Below are positions 6,462 through 14,304 of a stretch of 14,304 nt of DNA, piece after piece. This DNA is from an uncultured Ruminococcus sp. GTDB lineage: Bacteria > Bacillota > Clostridia > Oscillospirales > Acutalibacteraceae. Below the pieces are notes generated by a model. That model had not been told where the DNA came from and did not search any database. It was given only the letters and a program-made list of their open reading frames with translations. The position numbers and the translations under genes are program-made. The DNA lies in the NCBI GenBank assembly GCA_902767285.1, contig CACXHC010000201.1, positions 1-14,304 on the forward strand, in the 5' to 3' direction. Numbering within the stretch: position 1 is the stretch's first letter; every line of letters begins with the position of its first letter.

Positions 6462-7711
6462 AATTTATGTATGATAACGAACAAAAACCTCAGCGAGCTT
6501 TATTAATAAGCGTGGATTATGGGGCATTTGATGCGGAATCTTCTATGGACGAGCTTATTGCCCTCTCTGAAAGTGCCGGTGCGGAAGTAGTCGGTACAAT
6601 GATTCAAAAACTTGAAAAACCACTGTCTGCCACATACGTTGGTACCGGCAGACTTGAGGAGCTTGCCGAAATATGCAAAAATCAGGAAGTCGATTTGATT
6701 ATTGCAGATGACGAGCTTTCACCTATCCAAATAAAAAATATTGAGGATTCGACAAATGTTAGAGTTATCGACCGCACTATGCTTATTCTTGATATATTTG
6801 CACTTAGGGCAAATTCCAAAGAAGGTAAATTGCAAGTCGAAACCGCACAATTGCGATATATGCTCCCACGTCTTACCGGAAAAGGAGTCGAAATGTCACG
6901 TCAGGGCGGCGGAATAGGAACACGAGGCCCCGGCGAAAGCAAACTCGAAACAGACCGCCGTCACATAAGACGTAAACTCGATTCTCTCGAAGAAAAACTC
7001 GATGAAATCGAAAAGCATAGAGAGCTTCTGCGTCAAAAGCGTAAAAAAGACGGCGTTATAACTGCGGCTATTGTCGGTTATACCAATGCCGGAAAATCAA
7101 CCCTCATGAATTATCTTACAAATGCGGGCGTTCTCGAAAAAGACCAGCTTTTCGCAACTCTTGACCCAACCTCAAGAGCGTTGAAACTTCCCGGCGGTGT
7201 TACTGTCATGTTAATAGATACTGTCGGATTCGTCCGCCGCCTGCCTCATCATCTTGTAAAAGCGTTCCGCTCAACTTTGGAGGAGGCAGCGTCTGCCGAT
7301 ATTATAATTAATGTGTGCGATGTTTCCAGCGAAGAAGCCCTCCTGCATTTGGAAGTAACCAAAAATCTGTTGACTGAACTCGGTTGTTCCGATACTCCGA
7401 TTATTACCGTATTTAACAAAAGCGACCTTGTCGATTTGGATATTGTTCCTAATATTTCGAATGGTGTTCGCATAAGTGCCAAAACGGGTGCGGGGGTGGA
7501 TTCTCTGCTTATTGCAATTGAAGATAATCTCCCGGTAAGAATGACCCGAGTAAAATTGCTTGTTCCGTTCGATAAAGCCGGATTGATTGCCGAAATCCGC
7601 AAAAACGGAAATCTTATCTCCGAAGAATATACGGCAGACGGCATCGTTGCGGAGGGGTTATGCGATTCCGCTTTGTATGCCAAAGTTAAGGAGTTTCAAT
7701 TGTGGACATAA
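6458..7711 (+). CDS. hflX: Ribosome-associated GTPase HflX
   Basis: HflX is a GTPase that binds the 50S subunit and splits stalled or stressed 70S ribosomes. The 417-residue protein has the N-terminal HflX domain (about 10-120), with GTGRLEEL near 62-69, and the glycine-rich signature QGGGIGTRGPGESKLETDRR at 149-168. A charged coiled-coil follows at about 169-198, then the G domain: P-loop GYTNAGKST 207-215, DTVGF 254-258, NKSD 320-323, and ISAKTG 339-344. All GTP-binding elements are intact. ATG 6458 overlaps the tmcAL stop by four bases; a second in-frame ATG at 6467 is possible, but AAAGGA suits the first. Its 3' end overlaps the next gene by 10 bases. Confidence 0.95.
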   Translation: MKFMYDNEQKPQRALLISVDYGAFDAESSMDELIALSESAGAEVVGTMIQKLEKPLSATYVGTGRLEELAEICKNQEVDLIIADDELSPIQIKNIEDSTNVRVIDRTMLILDIFALRANSKEGKLQVETAQLRYMLPRLTGKGVEMSRQGGGIGTRGPGESKLETDRRHIRRKLDSLEEKLDEIEKHRELLRQKRKKDGVITAAIVGYTNAGKSTLMNYLTNAGVLEKDQLFATLDPTSRALKLPGGVTVMLIDTVGFVRRLPHHLVKAFRSTLEEAASADIIINVCDVSSEEALLHLEVTKNLLTELGCSDTPIITVFNKSDLVDLDIVPNISNGVRISAKTGAGVDSLLIAIEDNLPVRMTRVKLLVPFDKAGLIAEIRKNGNLISEEYTADGIVAEGLCDSALYAKVKEFQLWT

Positions 7712-7902
7712 GAGTTAATGATATAATAACTATGAAAAAACCGCACCCCTGCGGAAGTAAAGATTTTAATGTAAAAAGAGCCGGCATGGATTTTAAAATT
7801 GTCTGTCGAAAATGTGGCAGAGAGATTATTGCTCCAAGGTCAAAAATCGAAAAAAGTATAAAAAAAATCGTCCATGCCAAAAATGATAACGAGGAGTCTT
7901 AA
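7702..7902 (+). CDS. DUF951 family small protein, zinc-ribbon-like
   Basis: A 66-residue protein with the DUF951 pattern: [17 protein letters not shown] (12-28), then CRKCGR (35-40), [13 protein letters not shown] near the end. Cys17 with Cys35 and Cys38 and the nearby His15 could bind a metal (inference). The family is conserved in Firmicutes and its function is not established. The start is GTG 7702, with AAGGAG (7687-7692) nine bases upstream, inside the end of hflX. Its TAA is one base before the prfA start, so translation of the three genes is probably coupled. Confidence 0.85.
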   Translation: MDIRVNDIITMKKPHPCGSKDFNVKRAGMDFKIVCRKCGREIIAPRSKIEKSIKKIVHAKNDNEES

Positions 7903-7903
7903 C

Positions 7904-8974
7904 GTGAAAGAATTTAGTCAGCTCGAAGTATTTGAAAAACGTTGGGAGGAGCTTAATCAAAAATTGTTTGACCCCGATGTTGCGGCAGATACTCAAAAAT
8001 ATTCCGAAACAATGAAGGAGCTTTCCGAAATAACACCCATAGTCGAAAAGTATAAAGAGTACAAAACAGCTGTACAGTCGGAAACCGAGGCGAAACAAAT
8101 GCTCGCCGAGGAATCCGATGAGGAAATGCGAGAGATGCTCAGCGACGAAATACGCACATCTGCACAGAATATCGAAAAAGCAAGAGAAGAGTTGAAAATT
8201 TTGCTTATTCCCAAAGACCCCAACGATGACAAAAGTGTTATTGTCGAAATAAGAGCCGGGGCCGGCGGTGAAGAAGCGGCTTTGTTTTGTGCAACTCTTT
8301 ACAGAATGTACTCTATGTACGCCGAGAAAAAAGGATTCAAGACGGAATTTGTCGGAGCAAACGAAACCGAATTGGGGGGATACCGTGAAATTTCGTTCAT
8401 GGTAAACGGCAACGGAGCATATTCACGATTGAAATTTGAAAGCGGTGTGCATAGAGTTCAGCGAGTACCCGATACCGAAAGCCAAGGCAGAATACACACG
8501 TCTACCGCAACAGTGGCAGTTTTGCCCGAGGCTGATGAAGTCGAACTCGACATTGACACGAAAGATTTGAAAATAGATACATTCCGTTCGAGCGGTGCGG
8601 GCGGTCAGCATATCAACAAAACATCATCTGCGATACGAATAACCCATCTTCCCACGGGAATGGTTGTCGAAAGCCAAGACCAAAGAAGTCAGTTTCAAAA
8701 TAAAGATAAAGCTATGAAAGTGTTGAAATCAAGACTTCTGGCTCAAAAGCAAGAGGCTCAGTCCTCAGCTATTGCGGCAGAGCGAAAAGCTCAAGTGGGT
8801 ACGGGCGAACGAAACGAGCGTATCAGAACATATAATTATCCGCAAAGCAGAGTTACAGACCACCGTATAGGACTTACGCTCTATAAGATAGATTCGATAG
8901 TTAACGGCGATCTTGATGAAATTATAGATGCACTGATCACCGCTAAACGTGCGGAAGATTTAAACGAACAATAA
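7904..8974 (+). CDS. prfA: Peptide chain release factor 1
   Basis: RF1 reads UAA and UAG in the ribosomal A site and triggers peptide release. The 356-residue protein has the helical domain to about 100, [10 protein letters not shown] at 119-128, the codon-recognition tripeptide Pro189-Asp190-Thr191 (PxT, the RF1 type; RF2 has SPF), and the catalytic GGQ at 233-235 inside [12 protein letters not shown], the site of glutamine methylation by PrmC. I chose GTG 7904 because GAGGAG (7891-7896) lies seven bases upstream and the length then matches the family; an in-frame ATG at 7874 would add ten residues that belong to the end of DUF951 in another frame. prmC, often next to prfA, is not in the window. 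The intact RF1 supports TAG being a real stop here. Confidence 0.96.
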   Translation: MKEFSQLEVFEKRWEELNQKLFDPDVAADTQKYSETMKELSEITPIVEKYKEYKTAVQSETEAKQMLAEESDEEMREMLSDEIRTSAQNIEKAREELKILLIPKDPNDDKSVIVEIRAGAGGEEAALFCATLYRMYSMYAEKKGFKTEFVGANETELGGYREISFMVNGNGAYSRLKFESGVHRVQRVPDTESQGRIHTSTATVAVLPEADEVELDIDTKDLKIDTFRSSGAGGQHINKTSSAIRITHLPTGMVVESQDQRSQFQNKDKAMKVLKSRLLAQKQEAQSSAIAAERKAQVGTGERNERIRTYNYPQSRVTDHRIGLTLYKIDSIVNGDLDEIIDALITAKRAEDLNEQ

Positions 8975-8997
8975 TCAAAAAGGCAAGTGTTGAAAAA

Positions 8998-10011
8998 ATG
9001 GAAACAAAATTGCTTTTGCCTACTCAAGCAAATATCGAAATTGTCGGAAAAGCTCTCAGAGATGGCCTTTTAGTAGGAATACCTACCGAAACAGTTTACG
9101 GTCTTGCCGCAAACGCACTCAACGGAAATTCCGTATCCGAAATTTTTAAAGCAAAGGGCAGACCCTCCGACAATCCCTTGATCGTCCATATATCGGATAT
9201 TTCGCAAATACAAAAATTTGATTTGGTTTCCGAGATTCCCGAAAACGTAAAAAAACTCATGCGAAGTTTTTGGCCCGGCCCTCTTACAATAATCATGAAA
9301 AAAAATTGTGTTCCCGATGAAGTTACAGCCGGACTCGACACCGTGGCGATTCGATTTCCCTCTCACAAAATCACACAAAAAATAATATCTTCAGCAAATA
9401 TTCCGCTTGCGGCACCTTCAGCGAATACCTCGGGCAAGCCCAGCCCAACAACGGCTATGCACGTTTTTCACGATATGAACGGCAAAATTCCGTATATAGT
9501 AGACGGCGGAATTTGCGAAGTCGGTGTAGAATCTACCGTTATAACTGTTGCCGAAGATGTTCCCGTGCTTTTGCGTCCGGGCGGAATTTCGATTGCCCAA
9601 CTTGAAAATGTTATAGGTCATGTTGAGATTGCGGACGCTGTTCTCAATCAGCTGAAAGATGGCGAAACTGCACAAAGTCCGGGCATGAAATATAAACATT
9701 ATGCCCCCGATACGCATATTATTCTTATTAGGGCGAGCGATGAAAAATTTGCCGAATATGTTAATAGTCAAGGGGCTACGGCATTATGCTATGATGAAGA
9801 TGTGAAAAATCTTACTGTTCGGTGTTATTCATACGGAAAAAAGGGCGATTATGCTTCGCAGGCAAATCGAATATTTGATGTCTTGAGGCAGATGGATAAT
9901 GACGGAGTAAAACTCGCTTACGGCAGATGTCCGGAGTCAAGCGGTGACGCTATGGCGGTGTACAATCGACTCATAAGGGCGGCAGGGTTTGAGGTGATAG
10001 AACTTGCGTGA
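8998..10011 (+). CDS. sua5: L-threonylcarbamoyladenylate synthase, Sua5 type
   Basis: Makes threonylcarbamoyl-AMP from threonine, bicarbonate and ATP, the first step of t6A37 formation in ANN-decoding tRNAs; the transfer is done by the TsaD complex encoded elsewhere. The 337 residues include a YrdC domain with PTETVYGLA (29-37), KGRPSDNPL (53-61), FWPGPLT (91-97), APSANTSGKPSPT (139-151) and GVESTV (176-181). A linker SPGMKYKHYAP (227-237) follows, then the C-terminal Sua5 domain, so this is the long Sua5/YwlC form, not the short TsaC. ATG 8998 is 23 bases after prfA; AAAGG lies 15 bases upstream, a loose Shine-Dalgarno. The gene ends overlapping the coaE start by eight bases. Confidence 0.94.
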   Translation: METKLLLPTQANIEIVGKALRDGLLVGIPTETVYGLAANALNGNSVSEIFKAKGRPSDNPLIVHISDISQIQKFDLVSEIPENVKKLMRSFWPGPLTIIMKKNCVPDEVTAGLDTVAIRFPSHKITQKIISSANIPLAAPSANTSGKPSPTTAMHVFHDMNGKIPYIVDGGICEVGVESTVITVAEDVPVLLRPGGISIAQLENVIGHVEIADAVLNQLKDGETAQSPGMKYKHYAPDTHIILIRASDEKFAEYVNSQGATALCYDEDVKNLTVRCYSYGKKGDYASQANRIFDVLRQMDNDGVKLAYGRCPESSGDAMAVYNRLIRAAGFEVIELA

Positions 10012-10630
10012 TTTTTTAATAGTCGGACTAACAGGCCCCACAGGAGCCGGAAAAAGTACCGTTTCAAAAATTTTTGAACAACACGGATTCGTTATCATAA
10101 ACGCAGACCAAGTGGCGAGAGATATTTTGAGTATCGGAAGCACCCCTCTTAAACAAATATCGATAGTTTTCGGCGAAAATTGCATAAATGCAGACGGCAC
10201 CGCCAATCGAAAAGTAATAGCCGAAAGAGCGTTCTCGTCAAAAGAGAATACAAAATTGCTCAACGAAATAACTCACCCGGCAATATTTTTGAAAACTCTC
10301 GAAATGTGCCGAAAGTATATCGATTCGGGAAAAACAAAAATCGTGTTTGACGCTCCCGTATTGTTCGAAAGCAATTCCGATATAATGTGCGATGTTATCA
10401 TAACTGTTACGGCTGATAAAGAAATTAGAAAAAAACGTCTTGCCGTGCGTGATAATATCGATGTGAAAGATGTTGAAAAACGAATGTCTGCTCAACACGA
10501 TGACGAATATTACATAAGCCGTTCTGATTTTGTCATTGACGGCGGAAAAAGTATACACGAGGTAGAAAAACAGGCAGTCAATATTATTTTTTCTTCTTTT
10601 TTTGAAAAAAAAGAAGCAAAAAAACTTTAG
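10004..10630 (+). CDS. coaE: Dephospho-CoA kinase with a repeat-derived C-terminus
   Basis: CoaE phosphorylates the 3' hydroxyl of dephospho-CoA with ATP, the last step of coenzyme A synthesis. The 208-residue protein has the P-loop GPTGAGKST (11-19), NADQVARDI (33-41) with the expected acidic residue Asp35, EITHPAI (88-94) and FDAPVLFES (115-123), so the kinase core is complete. The start is TTG 10004, preceded by GAGGTG seven bases upstream and overlapping the sua5 stop by eight bases. The last dozen residues (SSFFEKKEAKKL) and the TAG stop are encoded by a family A intergenic repeat (10591-10630), so the native C-terminus was probably replaced or extended when the repeat arrived. Confidence 0.93.
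   Translation: MRDFLIVGLTGPTGAGKSTVSKIFEQHGFVIINADQVARDILSIGSTPLKQISIVFGENCINADGTANRKVIAERAFSSKENTKLLNEITHPAIFLKTLEMCRKYIDSGKTKIVFDAPVLFESNSDIMCDVIITVTADKEIRKKRLAVRDNIDVKDVEKRMSAQHDDEYYISRSDFVIDGGKSIHEVEKQAVNIIFSSFFEKKEAKKL
10591..10630 (+). repeat. Repeat family A copy forming the 3' end of coaE
   Basis: TTCTTCTTTTTTTGAAAAAA and the following AAGAAGCAAAAAAACTTTAG match the repeat at 54-92 almost base for base. It lies in frame within coaE and ends with that gene's TAG. Its hairpin could also act on the transcript between coaE and the lytic transglycosylase gene 65 bases further on. Confidence 0.85.
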
Positions 10631-10695
10631 TTAATGTATATGGCTCTTTGCGTTGCATTGGGTTGGCGATCAAATACAAATAGGCAGGTGACAAA

Positions 10696-11538
10696 ATGGA
10701 TAACAAAAAATCCGCCGAGGAGAAAAAACAAAAAATCGCATTCAGAATTTCGTTGGTGGCATTGGCGTTAGTGCTTGTTTCGTCAATAGTGTTGTTTATT
10801 GTTTCAACGGTTATGAACGGAAAAACTCAAACCAATTTTGAAAAGAGTTTTTATCCTATAAAATATGAGTATTATGTTGAATCGTATGCGAAAGAATTTA
10901 ATGTAGATGTGTGTCTTGTTTACGGGGTTATACGCACTGAGAGCGGTTTTAATCCTGATGCGGTATCTCAGGCGGGGGCGATAGGTCTTATGCAGCTTAT
11001 GCCCGATACTTTTACATGGCTTCAGAATTATCGTACAAATTTCATGCCCGAGAAAATTTTGGACAGTAAAAAACTTTACGAGCCTAAAGTTAATATAGAG
11101 TATGGTACATATCTTTTGCGTTTTCTTATAGACCATTACAATGGCGATGTTTCGCTTGCGATATGTGCATACAATGCCGGCTACGGAAATGTTGACAACT
11201 GGCTCGCTGATGGTACTATTTCTCAAAAAGGCGTAACAAGTGCGGATATTCCGTTTCCGGAAACGGCAAATTATCTCGATAAGGTAACGGAGTCTATGGA
11301 AACTTATCGCCGTCTTTATTACAGTAATGTCGAGTCGAGTTATGTTTATATTCCGAGCAGTGATGAAGATAAATCCGAAAGCGAAACAGATGTCGGCGTT
11401 ACTTACGAAAATGACGATTATTACTACAACGAATATTATGATATAAGTTCACAGGAAGAAGATGTTTATTCTTCTGAGAATGATTACAATTATAATTATT
11501 ATAATAATTATGATGAAATAGACGATAATCAGTGGTAG
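10696..11538 (+). CDS. Membrane-anchored SLT-type lytic transglycosylase
   Basis: Predicted to cleave the MurNAc-GlcNAc bond of peptidoglycan with formation of 1,6-anhydro ends, outside the membrane. Of its 280 residues, about 17-39 form a single membrane segment preceded by a Lys-rich cytoplasmic end. The SLT domain (about 57-210) has the catalytic Glu82 in IRTESGF, GAIGLMQLMP (94-103) and AYNAGYGNV (158-166), all intact. The tail from about 223 is low-complexity, rich in Asp, Glu, Tyr and Asn, with runs such as YYYNEYY and NYNYYNNY; this is unusual for the family. ATG 10696 follows AGGTG at five bases. It lies between coaE and the M16 pair in the same direction, and may have its own promoter in the 65-base gap, though none is clear. 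Confidence 0.9.
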   Translation: MDNKKSAEEKKQKIAFRISLVALALVLVSSIVLFIVSTVMNGKTQTNFEKSFYPIKYEYYVESYAKEFNVDVCLVYGVIRTESGFNPDAVSQAGAIGLMQLMPDTFTWLQNYRTNFMPEKILDSKKLYEPKVNIEYGTYLLRFLIDHYNGDVSLAICAYNAGYGNVDNWLADGTISQKGVTSADIPFPETANYLDKVTESMETYRRLYYSNVESSYVYIPSSDEDKSESETDVGVTYENDDYYYNEYYDISSQEEDVYSSENDYNYNYYNNYDEIDDNQW

Positions 11539-11569
11539 ATATTCAAAATTAAAAAGGAGCGAAATATTT

Positions 11570-12859
11570 GTGGAAAAGTTTAAAAGAGAAAAAATAGCAA
11601 ACGGAGTTCATTTTAGTACAATATATGATGACCGCTTTAAAACAAGCGATATTTTGGTAGCATTCCAAATCGGACTTGATGAAAATGCTGTTAATAATAC
11701 GGCGGCTGCGTGGCTTTTGACACGTTCGTGTAAAGATTATCCCTCATTCAGAAAATTCAATCAGAAACTTCAGTCGCTTTACAGTGCCGATGTTGTCAGT
11801 TCAACTTCAAAAATCGGAGATTCTCAGCTTGTAATTATTACTGCAACTTGTATTAATGATGAGTATGCTCTTCATGGTGAGTCGATATGCGAAGAAACCG
11901 CAAATTTGCTTTGTAAAATCATATTTGAGCCTAATGAAGAAAATGAAGAGTTTTCCGCTGAGGATTTCAAGCAAGAGAAACGTCAGCTGAAAGAAAATCT
12001 CGAATCTCAGTTTAATGATAAAAGAGTGTATGCGAATATCAAAGCAGGAGAGCTAATGTACAAAGGCGATAAATACAGCATAAATCTTTCCGGCACTGAA
12101 GAAAAAATCGAAAATCTTACTTCGGGTTGTGTGTATCGTTCCTACAAAGATATGATAGACTCCGCAAGAGTGGAGATAATCTGTATTGGTTCGAATGATA
12201 CCGATGGAGTAAAAAAAGTGTTTGCCGAAAAATTCGCACACAGAAGCGGAAATATCGAAAACTGCAAAACCAAAATTTTTGAAACTTCGGGCGAAGTGAA
12301 AAATCATGTTGAACGCACAGAAGTTACTCAATCTAAGTTGATAATGGGATTTAGTTCGGGCTGTGCTATCGGAATCAGCACCGAAGAGGAGCTGGCTGCG
12401 GCGAGATTAATGAGTGCCGTTTTGGGCGGAACTGCTCACTCAAAATTGTTCAATAATGTTAGAGAAAAACTGAGTCTTTGCTATTATTGTATGTCGAGTT
12501 TGGATTTGTACAAAGGCACTCTCAAAGTTGAAAGCGGTGTCGAAAGTGAGAATATACAAAAAACGAAAGATGCTGTTTTGAAAGAAATAGAGGATATGAA
12601 GAACGGCGTTATATCTGATGAAGAAATCGCAAGTGCAAAACTGAGTATTATAAATTTTTTCACAACGTCTGTGGATTCGGCGAAGGGGACTCAGTCATGG
12701 TACCTTAGCGAGATACTCAAAGGAACAAACATTTCGGTAGAAGAACGTTCGAAAATGGTAAACGCTGTCACGAAAGAGCAAGTAATCGAAATGGCAAAAA
12801 AACTCGTACTTGATACAGTGTACGTCTTGACAGGAACGGAGGATAACGAAGATGAGTAA
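11570..12859 (+). CDS. M16 peptidase family protein without zinc site (YmfF-like)
   Basis: A 429-residue member of the M16 family, resembling Bacillus YmfF. The place where HxxEH would stand reads NTAAAWLLTRSC (43-54), so it cannot bind catalytic zinc. It retains the C-terminal substrate-handling Arg/Tyr pattern VREKLSLCYY (Arg298, Tyr305/306). This is what is known for the regulatory half of two-subunit M16 enzymes such as mitochondrial processing peptidase, so it probably forms a heterodimer with the next gene product (inference). There is no signal peptide, so it is likely cytoplasmic. GTG 11570 follows AGGAG at ten bases. Its end overlaps the next ATG by eight bases, which favours equal synthesis of both subunits. 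Substrate unknown. Confidence 0.85.
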   Translation: MEKFKREKIANGVHFSTIYDDRFKTSDILVAFQIGLDENAVNNTAAAWLLTRSCKDYPSFRKFNQKLQSLYSADVVSSTSKIGDSQLVIITATCINDEYALHGESICEETANLLCKIIFEPNEENEEFSAEDFKQEKRQLKENLESQFNDKRVYANIKAGELMYKGDKYSINLSGTEEKIENLTSGCVYRSYKDMIDSARVEIICIGSNDTDGVKKVFAEKFAHRSGNIENCKTKIFETSGEVKNHVERTEVTQSKLIMGFSSGCAIGISTEEELAAARLMSAVLGGTAHSKLFNNVREKLSLCYYCMSSLDLYKGTLKVESGVESENIQKTKDAVLKEIEDMKNGVISDEEIASAKLSIINFFTTSVDSAKGTQSWYLSEILKGTNISVEERSKMVNAVTKEQVIEMAKKLVLDTVYVLTGTEDNEDE

Positions 12860-14126
12860 TATTAAAAAAATTTCGTCAGATATTGTAAAAGCCGAATATT
12901 ATGAGATTGACCACTCCTCGGGCTTAAAAATATTTGTTTATCCCAAAAAGGGATATAAATCAACGTATGCAATATTCGGTACAAATTATGGTTCTGTTAA
13001 TACAAAATTTAAAGTTGACGGCGGAGAGCCGATAACTGTTCCTGATGGAATAGCTCATTATCTGGAGCATAAACTTTTCGAAAGTGAAGATGGTGACGCA
13101 TTCGCAAAATATGCAAAAACCGGAGCAAATGCCAACGCATACACCTCTTTTGAAAAAACGTGTTATTTGTTCTCCTGTACCGATAAATTTGAAGAGTCGC
13201 TGGAAATCCTGCTTGATTTTGTTCAGTCGCCGTATTTTACGCCTGAAACCGTGGCGAAAGAGCAAGGAATCATCGGTCAAGAAATAAAAATGTATGATGA
13301 TTCTCCTGACTGGCGAGTTATGTTCAATACGCTTGTCGGAATGTACCACAATCACCCTGTGAAAATAGATATTGCCGGAACAGTGGAATCAATAGCCGAA
13401 ATCACAGCGGAAAAATTGTACGAATGTTACAACAGTTTCTACAATCTGCACAATATGGCACTTTGCGTTGTGGGAAATGCGACAGTAGAGCAGGTTTTAG
13501 CTATCGCCGATAAAAAATTGAAAATCAGTGAAAAGCATGATGTCGAGAGCATTTTTGAAGATGAGCCGTATGGAGTCGCAAAAACCGATATTGTTCAAAA
13601 ATTCCCCGTAACAATTCCGCTTTTTAATCTTGGCTTTAAACAAAAACCGTTCGACAAACAAAAAGACCAAAAGAAATATGTATATCAGGCTATTGCCCTT
13701 GAGGTGATATTTGGCGAATCGGGCGAGCTGTATAACAATTTGATAGATGCAGAGCTTATAAACAGTTCGTCTTTCGGCTATGAACGCATGGAAGGCCCCG
13801 GATACTCGCTTACAATTGTTGGCGGTGAATCGAGAGAGCCGGAGAAAGCTGCCGATATGATAAAATCTTATATAAAAGAACTCAAGAAAACCGGTATTTC
13901 AAAGGAAGATTTCGAGATGGTAAAAAAATCGCTCTACGGTGAGGAAATAGCAGCATTCAACTCAAATTCTCAGATAGCAAATGCCGTGATTGATGATTAC
14001 TTCATGGGTAGAAATCTGTTTGGCTATATTGAAACTATAGCAAATGCCACCCTCGATGATGTGAACTTGATACTCGGCGAACTCATCGACGAAGATAATA
14101 CTACTCTTTCACGCATAATACCTTAA
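12852..14126 (+). CDS. M16 family zinc metallopeptidase (YmfH-like)
   Basis: A 424-residue M16 peptidase resembling Bacillus YmfH. The inverted zinc motif HYLEH is at 69-73, with Glu72 as the general base. The third ligand is Glu144 in EQGIIGQEI, with the assisting Glu137 seven residues before it, the spacing seen in pitrilysin-type enzymes. NANAYTSFEKTCY (93-105) is another family hallmark. No signal peptide is evident, so it should act in the cytoplasm on peptides or small proteins. ATG 12852 overlaps the stop of the upstream inactive partner (ATGAGTAA), with GGAGG in the partner's last codons. The active-site half here and the Arg/Tyr half upstream suggest one composite enzyme. It is the last gene of the operon. 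Confidence 0.9.
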   Translation: MSNIKKISSDIVKAEYYEIDHSSGLKIFVYPKKGYKSTYAIFGTNYGSVNTKFKVDGGEPITVPDGIAHYLEHKLFESEDGDAFAKYAKTGANANAYTSFEKTCYLFSCTDKFEESLEILLDFVQSPYFTPETVAKEQGIIGQEIKMYDDSPDWRVMFNTLVGMYHNHPVKIDIAGTVESIAEITAEKLYECYNSFYNLHNMALCVVGNATVEQVLAIADKKLKISEKHDVESIFEDEPYGVAKTDIVQKFPVTIPLFNLGFKQKPFDKQKDQKKYVYQAIALEVIFGESGELYNNLIDAELINSSSFGYERMEGPGYSLTIVGGESREPEKAADMIKSYIKELKKTGISKEDFEMVKKSLYGEEIAAFNSNSQIANAVIDDYFMGRNLFGYIETIANATLDDVNLILGELIDEDNTTLSRIIP

Positions 14127-14132
14127 TTTTTT

Positions 14133-14189
14133 GGGGAAACCTTTTTTGAAAAAAAGGTTTCCCCAAACCCCTTCCAAAAAACTTTAATT
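14133..14189 (-). repeat. Repeat family B copy, inverted relative to 208-267
   Basis: GGGGAAACCTTTTTT (14133-14147) pairs with AAAAAAGGTTTCCCC (14150-14164), followed by AAACCCCTTCCAAAAAACTTTAATT, the reverse complement of the unit at 208-267. It starts six bases after the last M16 stop and could terminate that operon, but no T-run follows the stem on the plus strand. Confidence 0.82.
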
Positions 14190-14227
14190 AAAATTTTTCA
14201 TGACAGAAAAAAGTCCGCGAACATATA

Positions 14228-14269
14228 TTAAAGTTTTTTTTGCTTCTTTTTTTTTCAAAAAAAAGAAGA
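14228..14269 (-). repeat. Repeat family A copy, inverted
   Basis: TTAAAGTTTTTTTTGCTTCT and the following T-run, C and AAAAAAAAGAAGA are the reverse complement of the copies at 56-93 and 10591-10630. It follows an inverted family B copy, so both families appear flipped at this end relative to the left end of the window. Confidence 0.8.
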
Positions 14270-14285
14270 GAATTTCAAAATTTTT

Positions 14286-14304
14286 TTGGGGAAACCTTTT
14301 TTGA
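14286..14304. repeat. Partial repeat family B hairpin, cut by window end
   Basis: GGGGAAACCTTTTTTGA (14288-14304) repeats the first arm of the family B hairpin at 14133 exactly as far as the window goes. The second arm and any leader are outside the window. Confidence 0.6.

Noticed and set aside
7249..7683. 144-codon minus-strand frame inside hflX
   Set aside because: It lies opposite the GTPase domain with intact G motifs; Ser/Arg-rich composition is typical of an antisense shadow.
7874..7903. ATG at 7874 as the prfA start
   Set aside because: It would add ten residues overlapping the DUF951 coding end; GTG 7904 has a well-placed GAGGAG and gives the normal RF1 length.

Overview
The window looks like chromosome from a low-GC Gram-positive bacterium, most likely class Clostridia (inference). 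The evidence is AT-rich coding DNA, strong AGGAG-type ribosome binding sites, frequent GTG/TTG starts, and Firmicutes-type families and gene order (TmcAL, HflX, DUF951, RF1, Sua5, CoaE, a YmfF/YmfH-like M16 pair). Nothing in the sequence fixes the genus. No rRNA, tRNA, CRISPR array, integrase or transposase was seen.

Positions 1-310 and 4919-5330, and the end of the window from 14127, hold no convincing genes. They contain AT-rich inverted-repeat modules that recur in both orientations. Two hairpin families (A, a CTTCTTT-type hairpin; B, a GGGGAAACC-type hairpin) share the motif AAAAACTTTAAT or its complement. A third module is tandemly duplicated as two 113-bp units at 4999-5227. One family A copy forms the 3' end of coaE and supplies its last codons and stop.

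The left part (311-4918) is accessory in character. A minus-strand gene encodes an extracellular two-domain solute-binding sensor joined to a GGDEF diguanylate cyclase. Divergent from it is a small operon: an ABC ATPase with substitutions at nearly every catalytic motif except Walker A, an ABC-2 type permease, and a DUF3592-like membrane protein interrupted by an in-frame TAG. The operon may be decaying, or the ATPase subunit may have lost hydrolysis. Divergent transcription from a shared 227-bp region makes co-regulation with the sensor possible but unproven.

The right part (5331-14126) is nine co-oriented, tightly packed genes. The first six concern translation and core metabolism: TmcAL (ac4C in tRNA-Met), HflX (ribosome rescue GTPase), a DUF951 zinc-ribbon-like protein, RF1, Sua5 (t6A precursor synthesis) and CoaE (last step of CoA synthesis). 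Four of them (TmcAL, HflX, RF1, Sua5) act on tRNA, decoding or ribosomes. The last three are cell-surface or proteolytic: a membrane-anchored SLT-type lytic transglycosylase with an unusual Asp/Glu/Tyr/Asn-rich tail, and a pair of M16 peptidase-family proteins in which only the second carries the HxxEH zinc site.

No clearly new multi-gene system is demonstrable. The best leads are the catalytically degenerate ABC ATPase, the amber-interrupted third gene of its operon, and the mosaic repeat family that extends a conserved enzyme.
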